From Planctomycetota bacterium (GTDB lineage Bacteria > Planctomycetota > UBA1135 > GCA-002686595): DNA of 15,835 nt. The position numbers were made by a program, and so were the translations under genes. The notes below the pieces were generated by a model. That model saw nothing but the letters and a program-made list of their open reading frames with translations. It ran no database searches and had not been told where the DNA came from. Shown one piece after another: positions 1 through 7,515 of the stretch. Numbering within the stretch: position 1 is the stretch's first letter; each line of letters opens with the position of its first letter. Where the stretch lies: the NCBI GenBank assembly GCA_020638875.1, contig JACKHS010000043.1, forward strand, positions 1 to 15,835, written 5' to 3'.

Positions 1-980
1 ATGGCGCCGCCGCCCGCGATCTCGGCGACCTCCTTCCGGCGCACGAGCGAGAGGTACGTGCGCGACGACTCGCCGCCGCCCAGGATCTGCATCAGCATCT
101 GCAGCGGGAGCGCGTCGGGGTGTCCGGCGGGCACGGTCAGGAAGACGATGCCGCCCACCGGCGCGGGACCGCTCTCCTCGGAGATCTCGAGCCTCCGCAG
201 GCCCTTGTCGACGGGCTCGACGACCGTCACCCGCGGTGGCTCGGGGCAGCGCGGGATCCAGCCGAAGCGCTTCTGCGCGAGCTCGCGCACCTGCGCGTGC
301 GTCACGTCGCCGACCACCACGAGCGTGGCGTTGTTCGGCACGTAGTACGTGTCCCAGAAGTGCTGGATGTCGTCGGCGGTCGACGCGCGCAGGTGCTCGA
401 TCTTGCCGATCGGCGACCAGCGGTAGGGATGCTTCGTGAAGACGAAGTCGAGCACGCGCTCGAGCACCATGCCGTACGGACGGTTCAGGCCCAGGCGCCG
501 CTCCTCCTCGACGACCTTGCGCTCGGTGGCGAAGCCGCCCTCGTCGATCTTGAGCGCGGCCATGCGCTCGGCCTCGAGCCACAGGATCATGTCGAGCTGG
601 TTGGACGGCACCTCCTGCACGTACACGGTCTGGTCGAACGCGGTGTAGGCGTTGCAGTCGCCGCCCGTGCGGCGCACGTACTCGAAGTGGTCCTTGGGAC
701 CGAGCCGGTCGGTGCCGCGGAACATCATGTGCTCGAACATGTGCGCGAAGCCCTGGCGCTCGGGCTGCTCGTCCTTGCTGCCCACGTGGTACCAGAGCTG
801 GACGGCCACGATCGGCGTGCTGTGGTCCTCGAGCGAGATGACGCGCAGGCCGTTCTCGAGCGTGGTCTCCTCGAAGGCGAAGCGCCCGTTGCCGCGCACG
901 ATCTCGGCGTCGGCGGCGAGCAGGGACGGGACAGCCAGGGCGAGCAGCAGCGTGCTCGCCAGCAGACGGATGCGCAGCAT
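1..980 (-). CDS. M16 family zinc metallopeptidase, 3'-truncated by window edge
   Basis: The first 326 codons of a secreted or periplasmic M16 (pitrilysin/insulinase-type) peptidase, read from an ATG at 980. Residues 1-23 form a signal peptide with Arg at 3 and 5, a Leu/Ala core and a probable cleavage after LLAA. The inverted zinc motif HxxEH is present as H80-M-F-E83-H84, where E83 would be the general base. The third zinc ligand is the expected Glu about 75 residues later, in the segment ERKVVEEER (E159 or E160). The motif is complete, so this is an active-type N-terminal subunit rather than the inactive partner often encoded beside it. The start of the second (middle) domain follows, with GGGESSRTYLSLVR near residues 305-318. 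The C-terminal part lies outside the window. The ribosome binding site is weak (GGGG about 9 nt upstream). It lies 278 bp downstream of the TPR gene on the same strand and could be expressed separately. The family call is firm; the substrate is unknown. Confidence 0.93.
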   Translation of the reverse strand, partial: MLRIRLLASTLLLALAVPSLLAADAEIVRGNGRFAFEETTLENGLRVISLEDHSTPIVAVQLWYHVGSKDEQPERQGFAHMFEHMMFRGTDRLGPKDHFEYVRRTGGDCNAYTAFDQTVYVQEVPSNQLDMILWLEAERMAALKIDEGGFATERKVVEEERRLGLNRPYGMVLERVLDFVFTKHPYRWSPIGKIEHLRASTADDIQHFWDTYYVPNNATLVVVGDVTHAQVRELAQKRFGWIPRCPEPPRVTVVEPVDKGLRRLEISEESGPAPVGGIVFLTVPAGHPDALPLQMLMQILGGGESSRTYLSLVRRKEVAEIAGGGA

Positions 981-1194
981 GGGACGGATCCCCGAGGAGG
1001 CCGGTGGCCCGGGGGACGCAGGGCGTCGGGCGACGCAGCGCGCTGCACGGCGGGGGAGCGACGACCTCCCGTGCGCCGCGCGGGACTTCCCCCGGGCGGG
1101 GTGGGCCGATGATACCGGGCGCACCCGCCGCGCGTCCTTGACCGTCCGATGTCGGAAGGCGGCGGCACCGCGTCGCGTGCGACCCGCGAACGCG

Positions 1195-1233
1195 CGCGGC
1201 CGCGCCGTCCGACGAGCGGAGGGCGCGGCCGCG
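1195..1233 (-). terminator. Long GC hairpin downstream of the TPR gene, candidate terminator
   Basis: Positions 1195-1210 and 1218-1233 are inverted copies: 16 positions with one mismatch (1207/1221), separated by a 7-nt loop. It lies 26 nt after the TPR stop codon and well upstream of the M16 start. This is the strongest dyad I found in the window. No U-tract follows on the minus strand, so it may be a Rho-assisted or mRNA-stabilising hairpin rather than a classical intrinsic terminator. Confidence 0.5.
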
Positions 1234-1258
1234 GTGCGACGACGGAGCGGTGGTCGGG

Positions 1259-2656
1259 TCAGTTGCCCGAGTCGCCTCCGGAGTCGCCGCCCTCGTCACC
1301 GGCCTTGTCGCCGGCGTTCTTGAGACGGTCGAGCACCGAGTCGAGCAGCGACGGCGCCGGCTTGAGCGCGTCGAGGTTGCCGCGCGCCACGCGCTGCGTC
1401 TCCTCGAGGTGCGCCTTCCAGGCGGCGTCGATCTCGGGGTCCTTCAACTGCTCCTCGCACATCGCGACGGCCTTCTCGTAGAGCGGGATCGTCTCGGACG
1501 AGTCGCGGTTGAGGTTCTCCTCGAGGATCTTCGCCTTGTCGTTGTAGGTGCGCGGATCGTCGGGGAAGAGCGCGATCTTCTTGTCGTAGGCCTTGATGGC
1601 ATCGTCGAACTGGCCGGTGGTCTGGCAGGCCACGGCGTAGTTGTCCCAGATGTCCGGGGCCGCGGGGTCGGCGGCCACGATGGCCTCGAGGATCATGCGC
1701 GCCGTGGCGTTGTCGTTGCGGTTCGTGTAGACCGAGGTCGACCAGTGCAGGTTGAGCGCCACGTCGTCGGGGTCGTCCTCGCGCCGGATGCGGCGGCGCA
1801 GGTCGCTCGCGTTGAGCTTGACGATCGTCTCGAGCGCCTTGGCCCCGGCGGCGAACTGACGGGCGTAGCTGTACTGCTTGGCGAGCTCGTAGAGCTGCCC
1901 GAGGTCGGGGTCGTCCTGGCGCTCGACGATCTGCACCGCGGCGTTCACGGCGTCGAGGGCGCGGTCCTTGGCCTGGTAGAGGTAGATGAGCTGGTTGAGC
2001 GCCTCGACGCGTCCCTTGCCGAGCTTGGCGTCGGCCGACTTGAGGTCGTCGACGGCCTGGTTCCAGGCGTCGTCGGCAGCGAGCTCGTCGTCGCCCTGCG
2101 CCTTGTAGTACCAGTCGAAGACCAGCGCGTTGCCGCGCAGGAGCAGCAGCTCGGCGTCGTCGGGACGCTTGGCGAGGTAGGTCTCGGCCAGCTCGAGCGC
2201 GGCCTTGTAGTCGCCCAGTCCGAAGAGCTGCAGGTAGCCCAGCGCGACCACGGCTTCGGAGTCACCGGGCGGCGCGAGCTCGACCGCGCGCTTGTAGTGC
2301 GAGACGCCGTCGAGGCGCGTGAACCTCACGTCGTCGGCCGACGCGTTGTCGTACGCGAGCTGCTCGGCCCAGATCGCGTACGTGCGTCCGAGCAGCAGTT
2401 TGGTGCGGTAGCTCTCGGGCAGGGCCTCGAGGATCTCGAGGGCGGCGTCGACGTCGCCGGCGCCGATCTGCGCCTCGGCCAGGTACTGCTCGAGCTCGGT
2501 CGCGTCGCCGGCACCTTCGTCGATGAGCTGCTGGAAGGCCTTGGCTGCGTCGTCGAACCAGCCCTTCGCGAGGAAGTCCTTGGCTTCCTCGAGGTCGCCC
2601 GCGAGCACGCTCGGGGCGGCCAGGGCGAAGGACAGGAACAGGGAGGTCATGAGCAT
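1259..2656 (-). CDS. Exported tetratricopeptide-repeat protein
   Basis: A 465-residue exported protein built mainly of TPR-like helical pairs. The start at ATG 2656 is chosen because AAGGA lies 8 nt upstream (2665-2669). The same frame stays open to 2716, and a second ATG lies two codons later. The first 19 residues form a hydrophobic signal sequence ending in a probable SVLA|GD cleavage site, although the n-region lacks a positive charge. TPR-like units are visible at roughly residues 22-50 (AKDFLAKGWFDDAAKAF), 130-165 and, most clearly, 333-365 (WDNYAVACQTTGQFDDAIKAY). The C-terminus is a Gly/Asp/Ser low-complexity tail (GGDSGGDSG). TPR proteins are protein-binding scaffolds; nothing in the sequence suggests catalysis. 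The neighbour downstream is an exported M16 peptidase, so a shared envelope role is possible but unproven. No good promoter was seen; GAGAAT about 60-70 nt upstream is the best -10-like hexamer. Confidence 0.85.
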   Translation of the reverse strand: MLMTSLFLSFALAAPSVLAGDLEEAKDFLAKGWFDDAAKAFQQLIDEGAGDATELEQYLAEAQIGAGDVDAALEILEALPESYRTKLLLGRTYAIWAEQLAYDNASADDVRFTRLDGVSHYKRAVELAPPGDSEAVVALGYLQLFGLGDYKAALELAETYLAKRPDDAELLLLRGNALVFDWYYKAQGDDELAADDAWNQAVDDLKSADAKLGKGRVEALNQLIYLYQAKDRALDAVNAAVQIVERQDDPDLGQLYELAKQYSYARQFAAGAKALETIVKLNASDLRRRIRREDDPDDVALNLHWSTSVYTNRNDNATARMILEAIVAADPAAPDIWDNYAVACQTTGQFDDAIKAYDKKIALFPDDPRTYNDKAKILEENLNRDSSETIPLYEKAVAMCEEQLKDPEIDAAWKAHLEETQRVARGNLDALKPAPSLLDSVLDRLKNAGDKAGDEGGDSGGDSGN

Positions 2657-2896
2657 CGGGATCGTCCTTGCAGCGGAGCGTTCGGAGGTGAGGCGCCGGG
2701 CCGGTGAGCGACGCACGGAACGTCTGCGATTCTCGGTCTTGAGCGCGTGATCGGCGGTGTCGCCCGTGTGGCGTCTGCACCGGCGATCCGCCGCCGTCGC
2801 GGCCGCAGTGTACCGCGCGAACCGCGCCGGACGAGCGACGCGCGCCCGCGTCGGTGCCGCGTCGACAGGCCCACGGCCCGGAGCGGCGGAAGAAGT

Positions 2897-2972
<76 letters not shown>

Positions 2973-2986
2973 ACGGCGAGCCGCAT

Positions 2987-3015
2987 ATGGAACCGGTTCG
3001 CCCGCCGTGGATCAA
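2987..3015 (-). promoter_or_regulatory. Candidate promoter for tRNA-Lys
   Basis: On the minus strand TTGATC (3015-3010, 4/6 to the sigma70 -35 consensus), a 17-nt spacer and TTCCAT (2992-2987, 3/6) precede the tRNA 5' end by about 15 nt. Spacing and position fit a tRNA promoter, but the -10 box is poor. Confidence 0.3.
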
Positions 3016-3128
3016 GAGGCGGGGGACGAAGAACGTCGGCCGCGGCCGCGCACGGGACTCGAGGCCGTCTGTGCGAACGCGGGCGACGGGCTCCGGGCGC
3101 GGCCGGGGAGCGCCGGTCGCGGCGGCCG

Positions 3129-3392
3129 TCAGCGGCCGCGCGGGAGCGATGCCTCGAGGGCTGCCGGGGACGTCGCGTCGTGCACGGCCGCCGTGCGCTG
3201 CTCGGCCCAGCCCTGGCGCAGCGCGTCGCTGCCGTCGCCGGCCACCGGCGTGGCCGTGCCGGGGATCCCGGCGAGACTGAAGAACACCGTCAGGCAGCCG
3301 ATGACGAGCAGGAACAGGATCTCGGCCGGCAAGCCCGGGACGGACGGCTTCTCGGACGCGATCTCGACGGGTTGGGGCTCGGGCGCGGCCAT
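3129..3392 (-). CDS. Small single-span membrane protein, function unknown
   Basis: An 87-residue protein. The frame is open far upstream, but the ATG at 3392 has GAGGA 6 nt before it, and a sensible membrane protein begins there. An N-terminal soluble stretch of about 23 residues is rich in Pro/Glu (APEPQPVEIASEKPS). One clear hydrophobic helix spans residues 25-43 (ILFLLVIGCLTVFFSLAGI). A polar C-terminal part of about 44 residues has Trp and several Ala/Glu. No catalytic motif or recognised family. The stop codon sits in the 4-nt loop of a perfect 7-bp GC stem (3122-3128/3133-3139). It lies 122 bp downstream of the Pro-rich exported protein gene on the same strand. The real-gene call rests on the ribosome binding site and the transmembrane helix. 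Confidence 0.6.
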   Translation of the reverse strand: MAAPEPQPVEIASEKPSVPGLPAEILFLLVIGCLTVFFSLAGIPGTATPVAGDGSDALRQGWAEQRTAAVHDATSPAALEASLPRGR

Positions 3393-3514
3393 GGCGGGTC
3401 CTCGGGCGATCGGCTTCCAGGAGGCATCGTCCGGCGGGAGCGCGCGACTTGAGGGGCGCCACGGGCTTCCGCGACGCGGGAACCGGGGACGCTTGCGCGA
3501 CAGGCGACGACGAC

Positions 3515-4528
3515 TCAGCCGTCGCGCCGCGGCTCGTCGGGGAAGACGCGCGGCTCGAGTCGCTCGAGGAAGCGCGCCACGACGTCCTTGCGCTGCTCCT
3601 GCGGACCGCCGGCCGGGAGGTCGTCGGCCAGCCGTTCGGCCGTGCGGTCGTCGAGGCGTCGCGCCAGCAGGTGCATGGCTTCGCCCGTGACGGGCATCGG
3701 CAGCTCGCGGGACTCGTTCAGCCGGTCCCACAGCCAGCGCTCGACGTGGGGGTCTCCGCCCTGCGGCAGCAGCGCCGCCAGGGTCGTGCCCGTGGACGTC
3801 AGGTCGCGCTCGGCGAGCAGCACCGCGAGCAGACGGGCGCGCTGGCCGGCGTCGAACTGCGGACGGCCCGCGCGTCGTCCCGCGGCCCGCGGGTCGCTGG
3901 CGGAGGACAGGTCGAGGAGTCCGTCCCAGCGCGTGTCGGGTTCTTCGACGAGTTGCACCAGCCACTCGGTGGTGCGCGCCTCGCGGCGGCTGGCCGCGCG
4001 CTCGTCGAGGATGTCGAGGAGTTCGACCAGGCTGTGCTCGAAGACGGCCAGCGTGCGTCCGCTGGCCGGGACCCAGGCATCGAGCACGAGCGGCGCGTCG
4101 GACCGTTCTTGCTCGGCCGGCGAGAGGAAGAACACGCCCGATTCGCCGGCCGCGGGGCGCGTCGAACGCTGCGACGTGCGCGCGTTGAGCAGCACCGTCG
4201 GGACCTGCCCCCGCAGCACGCGCGAGGGGCGCAGGACCAGGTCGGCGGCGCCGTCGTCGAAGGCCTGCTGCGAGCTGCGTTCGACGTCGGCCAGGAGCAC
4301 CACGGGGCTGGCCAGCACGAGCTGCCGCAGTGGTTCGCGCGGCGGACGCTCGGGTCGCGCCGCGTCGCGCGGCGGCGGTGGACGCCGGTCGGCTGGCGAC
4401 GGCCGTCCCCCGGCCACGCCGAGCGGGGCACGCGGACCGTCGTCCGGCGGCGGAGCGCCGTGCGGCGGCGGCACCTGGGCCGCTCCGACGACGGCGAGCG
4501 CGAGCAGCAGCATGGCGGTTCGCAGCAA
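3515..4528 (-). CDS. Exported Pro-rich protein, function unknown
   Basis: A 337-residue protein of no family I recognise. The start is taken as TTG at 4528 because a strong GGGGAGG lies 6 nt upstream; the in-frame ATG at 4513 would be 21 nt from it. The TTG start also adds an Arg, giving a standard signal peptide (MLRTAMLLLALAVVGAAQ). A Pro/Arg/Asp-rich, probably disordered linker follows at residues 19-66, then a folded region from about residue 67 (LRQLVLASPVVLLADVERS). This region looks alpha/beta at first (ADLVLRPSRVLRG..., GVFFLSPAEQE) and mainly helical later, with charged Arg/Glu/Leu repeats to the end. There are no cysteines and no obvious catalytic motif. The first folded part (a protein sensitive to substances being released, described as VLRG...VLLN and a FFLSPAE strand) resembles extracellular beta-rich domains only loosely. 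It lies just downstream of tRNA-His. The stop codon lies between the arms of a 6-bp inverted repeat (3504-3509/3520-3525). Confidence 0.75.
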   Translation of the reverse strand: MLRTAMLLLALAVVGAAQVPPPHGAPPPDDGPRAPLGVAGGRPSPADRRPPPPRDAARPERPPREPLRQLVLASPVVLLADVERSSQQAFDDGAADLVLRPSRVLRGQVPTVLLNARTSQRSTRPAAGESGVFFLSPAEQERSDAPLVLDAWVPASGRTLAVFEHSLVELLDILDERAASRREARTTEWLVQLVEEPDTRWDGLLDLSSASDPRAAGRRAGRPQFDAGQRARLLAVLLAERDLTSTGTTLAALLPQGGDPHVERWLWDRLNESRELPMPVTGEAMHLLARRLDDRTAERLADDLPAGGPQEQRKDVVARFLERLEPRVFPDEPRRDG

Positions 4529-4534
4529 GCCGGA

Positions 4535-4541
4535 CCTCCCC
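4535..4541 (-). promoter_or_regulatory. Ribosome binding site that selects a TTG start
   Basis: Minus-strand GGGGAGG, 6 nt before the TTG at 4528. It is the best anti-16S match in this area and favours the TTG over the downstream ATG at 4513. Confidence 0.7.
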
Positions 4542-4647
4542 GGGGCGTCGTGGACGGCGGCGCGTCACGCATCGCGCCGGCCATCGCTAGCGCACTCGTG
4601 CGCCCGAGGTCACGCGGCAGTCGCGCGGGCGACCCGGCGCGCGAGGA

Positions 4648-4724
4648 TGGGGTGGATGAGGGGATTCGAACCCCCGACCCCCAGGACCACAACCTGGTGC
4701 TCTAACCGACTGAGCTACATCCAC
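4648..4724 (-). tRNA. tRNA-His (anticodon GTG)
   Basis: A 77-nt cloverleaf on the minus strand. Acceptor arms are GTGGATG and CATCCAC; the D arm is GCTCAGTCGGTTAGAGC. The anticodon loop TTGTGGT gives GTG, and the T loop contains TTCGAAT. CCA is encoded. The diagnostic histidine features are present: a G immediately 5' (plus-strand C at 4725, G-1) opposite a C discriminator (C73). G34 of this tRNA is a standard site for queuosine, and a queuosine-precursor transporter gene lies about 8 kb away in this window. Confidence 0.97.
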
Positions 4725-4763
4725 CATCCGACGCGTCCGTCGGGGGACGCGAAGCGGCTGGGA

Positions 4764-4792
4764 ATCCTAGTCTGTCACCCTGGGGGACACAA
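4764..4792 (-). promoter_or_regulatory. Candidate promoter for tRNA-His
   Basis: Minus-strand TTGTGT (4792-4787, 3/6), a 17-nt spacer, then TAGGAT (4769-4764, 4/6 to TATAAT). The predicted start near 4757 leaves a leader of about 30 nt before the tRNA. The region is locally less GC-rich than its surroundings. Confidence 0.45.
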
Positions 4793-4794
4793 GA

Positions 4795-4820
4795 TCGACG
4801 CCGCCCGGCCTCAGCGTCGA
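4795..4820 (-). terminator. Hairpin over the stop of the SGNH gene, candidate operon terminator
   Basis: A perfect 7-bp inverted repeat (4795-4801/4814-4820) with a 12-nt loop containing the TGA stop of the SGNH gene. On the minus strand it is followed by TCTTGTGT, a weak T-rich run that also forms the -35 box of the tRNA-His promoter. It would separate the catabolic run from the tRNA. Confidence 0.35.
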
Positions 4821-6349
4821 GGGGGCGCGTCGGGCACGTCATCCGGTGCCGCGTCCGGCGCACCGGGGTCGGTGCCGGGCCCGTCCCGCGGCGCCGGTGT
4901 CGGCGCGAGGTCTGCCTCGGCCAGGCCCACGCGCGCGAAGGCGGCGGCCACGCGCGTCCAGGTGCGCACGAGGCGCAGCAGCTCGTGACGATCGGAAGGC
5001 GTGGCGGCCGCCAGCGCGGCCCGTGCGTCCGGCGGGCGCTGCTCGAGCACCGCGAGCAGGGTGGCCGAGACCGGGTCGTCCAGCGAGACCCAGGCGTTGC
5101 GCGCCAGGCTGCGAGCCGTGGCGATCATCGGATTGCCGGGCTCGCCGAGGAACGCGAGGTGCAGCAGCGCGCGCAGGCTGCGCGCCCGGGCGGTGCTCTC
5201 CAGCGAGCGCGGGACGGACAGCGCAGCCAGCCCCTCGTCGAGCGTCGGAACGCGTCCGTCCTTCGCCGGCGTCGCGAGGACGCCCTGCTGCCGCAGGGTC
5301 TCGGACACGGAGAGCGCCAGCAGCCGCTGCCCGGCCAGGGTCGGATGGCAGTGATCCATGAAGAGGTTGAAGCCCGGGGGACGCCCGTGCGTCGCCTCGT
5401 CGAAGCGCGCCGCGACGTCGACCAGCGGCGGGCCGAGCTGGCGCATCGCATCGACGAGCCGCGCGGGGGCTCGCGCGGGCCAGGCGTCCTCGTCGCGGGC
5501 CTGCCGCAGCAGCGGGAAGGCGCCGACGTCGTCGTGGGCCTCGAGGCGCGCGCGTCCGGCGGACCAGGCCGCCTGGGCCGAGCGTCCGAGCACCGGGGGA
5601 CAGTCGGCCAGGTTGCTCACCGGCAGCGTGAGCAGCAGCGGCACGCCGGCCGCGGCGCACAGTGCGCGTGCGTGCGCGAGCGTGTCCCGGAACGCGCCCG
5701 CCACGGCCGCGTGGTCGAAGGGACGGGATTCGGTGGGAGCCTCTTCCCCTGCGCCGAACGAGATCCCGAGGCGCCGGCAGAGCGGATGCAGCAGCGCCGA
5801 GCGCTCGAGCCACGAGTCGGCCAGCAGGCGATGCGCGTCGAGGTACTCGTTGTGTCCCGTGGTGAGGATCACCGCGTCGGGCTCGAGCGTCAGCACGTCG
5901 GGCAGCCAGGCCACGAGTTCGCGCGCGGTCTTGCCGGGGGCGGCCACGGGCAGCACCTCGACGTCGAGGCCCTGGGCGGCGAGCAGCAGTCCGAGCCATT
6001 TCGGAGGCGACGACCACGGGTCGAACGGCACGCCGACCACGGTGCTCGCGCCGATCCACACCAGCCGAGGGCGCACGGGATGCAGGGACACCGAGGGCCA
6101 GCGCGTGGGGTCGTCGCCCGCTCGCAGCACGACCCGTCCGCCGCGCGCGCGCTGGAGAAGCGGCGGGATCCAGGCGTCGAGCGGCGAGGGCAGCAGCCAC
6201 TCGGACACGGCCGCGGCGGCCAGCAGCGCGCCCAGCAGCAGCGCCACGCGACGGGCGCATCCGCCGCGCGTGTGCGTCGAGGGGTGGGCGCTGCGGACGT
6301 CGTCGGCGCGGCGCGGCGCGGGGGGAGGCTGCGACGCGCGCTGGCTCAC
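4811..6349 (-). CDS. Membrane-anchored SGNH/GDSL-type hydrolase
   Basis: A 512-residue protein. The start is GTG 6349, overlapping the acyl-CoA dehydrogenase stop as GTGA; no good ribosome binding site precedes it, so coupling is likely. A basic Pro-rich N-terminus (1-34) is followed by one hydrophobic helix at about 35-49 (VALLLGALLAAAAV), then a non-cytoplasmic-type domain. SGNH blocks are in order: block I W-I-G-A-S102-T with nucleophile S102 (GAST instead of GDS), block II Gly at APG139K, block III G165-H166-N167-E168, and block V D332-H-C-H335-P. GHNE in block III occurs in large anchored SGNH proteins, often with TPRs. Residues about 350-480 are helical and unassigned; the last 30 or so are acidic and Pro-rich. 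Esterase or acyl-transfer activity on an envelope glycan or lipid is the usual role of such proteins; its place at the end of a catabolic run is unexplained. Coordinates of the start are moderately certain. Confidence 0.82.
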   Translation of the reverse strand: MSQRASQPPPAPRRADDVRSAHPSTHTRGGCARRVALLLGALLAAAAVSEWLLPSPLDAWIPPLLQRARGGRVVLRAGDDPTRWPSVSLHPVRPRLVWIGASTVVGVPFDPWSSPPKWLGLLLAAQGLDVEVLPVAAPGKTARELVAWLPDVLTLEPDAVILTTGHNEYLDAHRLLADSWLERSALLHPLCRRLGISFGAGEEAPTESRPFDHAAVAGAFRDTLAHARALCAAAGVPLLLTLPVSNLADCPPVLGRSAQAAWSAGRARLEAHDDVGAFPLLRQARDEDAWPARAPARLVDAMRQLGPPLVDVAARFDEATHGRPPGFNLFMDHCHPTLAGQRLLALSVSETLRQQGVLATPAKDGRVPTLDEGLAALSVPRSLESTARARSLRALLHLAFLGEPGNPMIATARSLARNAWVSLDDPVSATLLAVLEQRPPDARAALAAATPSDRHELLRLVRTWTRVAAAFARVGLAEADLAPTPAPRDGPGTDPGAPDAAPDDVPDAPPRR

Positions 6350-7515
6350 GGCTTGCCGACGAGGGAGCGTCCGATGATCAACCGCTGGATGTGGTTGGTG
6401 CCCTCGTAGATGCGCAGGCCCTGGATGTCGCGGTAGTGCCGCTCGACGCTGTGGCCGTCGCCGTAGCCGCGGTTGCCCAGCAGCAGCACGGCCTTCTCGG
6501 CGGCGCGCTGGGCGACCTCGGTGGCGAACAGCTTGGCCGCCGACGTGAGCCGCGTGACGTCGGGCGCGTGGGCGTCGGCCGCGCGCGCGGCGCGTTCGAC
6601 GAGCGCCGAGGCGGCCTCGGTCGAGGCGTAGATCTCGGCCAGGTCGGCCTGCACCATCTGGAAGTCGCCGATGCGCTGTCCGAACTGGCGTCGTTCGCGG
6701 GCGTGCGTCACGGCCTCGTCGAGGCAAGCGCGGGCGATGCCCACCGCGCCGGCGGCCACGCCCAGGCGTCCGTGGTCGAGGGCCGACATGGCGATGCGGA
6801 AGCCGTCGCCGACCTCGCCGAGCCGCCGCTCGTCGGGCACGCGCACGCCGTCGAACACGAGCCGCGCGTGGTCGGAGGCGCGGTGTCCCAGCGGCTCGAC
6901 GCCGAGCGGCAGGCGCTGCAGGCCGTCGACGGGCAGCTCGAGCACGAAGCCGGTCAGCGCGCGCTTGCCCTCGCCGGTGCGCGCGAACGCGATGCACAGG
7001 TCGGCGATGCCGCCGTTGGTGATCCAGACCTTGCTGCCGTTCAGCACCCAGTCGTCGCCGTCGCGCGTGGCGGTGGTGGCGATCGACTGCACGTCGCTGC
7101 CGGCGCCGTCCTCGGTGAGCGCGTAGCAGCCGATGGCCTCGCCGGACGCGAGCTTCGGCAGCCAGCGCGCACGGTCGTCGTCGCGCGCGTGGTCGAAGAG
7201 GCACTGCGAGACGAGACCGGTGTGCACCGCGAGGAAGCCGCGCGTGCTGCTGCAGGCCCGTCCGATCTCCTCGTACACGCCGACGAAGATCTCGTTGTTC
7301 CAGCCGCTGCCGCCGACCTCGCGCGGCAGCGGGCCGGCCAGGAAGCCCAGCTCGCCCAGGCGCGTGACGACGGAACGCGGCACGCGTCCGGCCTTGTCCC
7401 ACGCGCCGGCGTGGGGCGCGATCTCGTCGTGGGCGAAGCGGCGCGCGCGCTCGCGCACCTCGGCCGCGGTGCGCGCGGTCTCGCGCGGGTCGACGTCGGA
7501 CGCGCCGTCGCTCAC
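6346..7515 (-). CDS. Acyl-CoA dehydrogenase
   Basis: A 389-residue FAD-dependent acyl-CoA dehydrogenase, the usual size for the short/medium-chain family. It introduces a 2,3-double bond into an acyl-CoA in the cytoplasm and normally passes electrons to ETF. The start is GTG 7515, overlapping the ferredoxin stop as GTGA, with GGAAGG 7 nt upstream. Visible signatures: the FAD/substrate-binding ALTEDGAGSD at 132-141, the LNGSKVWITNG strand at 158-168, the RRQFGQRIGDFQ helix, and the C-terminal IYEGTNHIQR in which E371 is the expected catalytic base (glutaryl/short-chain position). It is coupled at both ends, to the ferredoxin gene and the SGNH gene. No ETF genes are in the window. The exact acyl substrate cannot be read from the sequence; a glutaryl-CoA, isobutyryl-CoA or cyclic acyl-CoA enzyme is possible. 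Confidence 0.93.
   Translation of the reverse strand: MSDGASDVDPRETARTAAEVRERARRFAHDEIAPHAGAWDKAGRVPRSVVTRLGELGFLAGPLPREVGGSGWNNEIFVGVYEEIGRACSSTRGFLAVHTGLVSQCLFDHARDDDRARWLPKLASGEAIGCYALTEDGAGSDVQSIATTATRDGDDWVLNGSKVWITNGGIADLCIAFARTGEGKRALTGFVLELPVDGLQRLPLGVEPLGHRASDHARLVFDGVRVPDERRLGEVGDGFRIAMSALDHGRLGVAAGAVGIARACLDEAVTHARERRQFGQRIGDFQMVQADLAEIYASTEAASALVERAARAADAHAPDVTRLTSAAKLFATEVAQRAAEKAVLLLGNRGYGDGHSVERHYRDIQGLRIYEGTNHIQRLIIGRSLVGKP

Noticed and set aside
1250..2707. 485-residue plus-strand open frame opposite the TPR gene
   Set aside because: Antisense shadow typical of GC-rich DNA: composition is Val/Leu/Gly/Glu/Arg-biased, no domain is recognisable, and the minus-strand frame has TPRs, a signal peptide and a ribosome binding site.
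2657..2896. Additional small gene between the TPR gene and tRNA-Lys
   Set aside because: Open frames here are Arg-rich with no ribosome binding site or recognisable domain; best read as leader and promoter region.
4590..4603. GCGCAC-TC-GTGCGC palindrome downstream of tRNA-His as a terminator
   Set aside because: The loop is too short for the full stem, no T-run follows, and such short dyads are common in this base composition.
3449..4988. Long plus-strand frames across the Pro-rich protein gene and tRNA-His
   Set aside because: They run antisense to a gene with a signal peptide and strong ribosome binding site, and partly through the tRNA gene; low-complexity Arg/Ser/Gly content.
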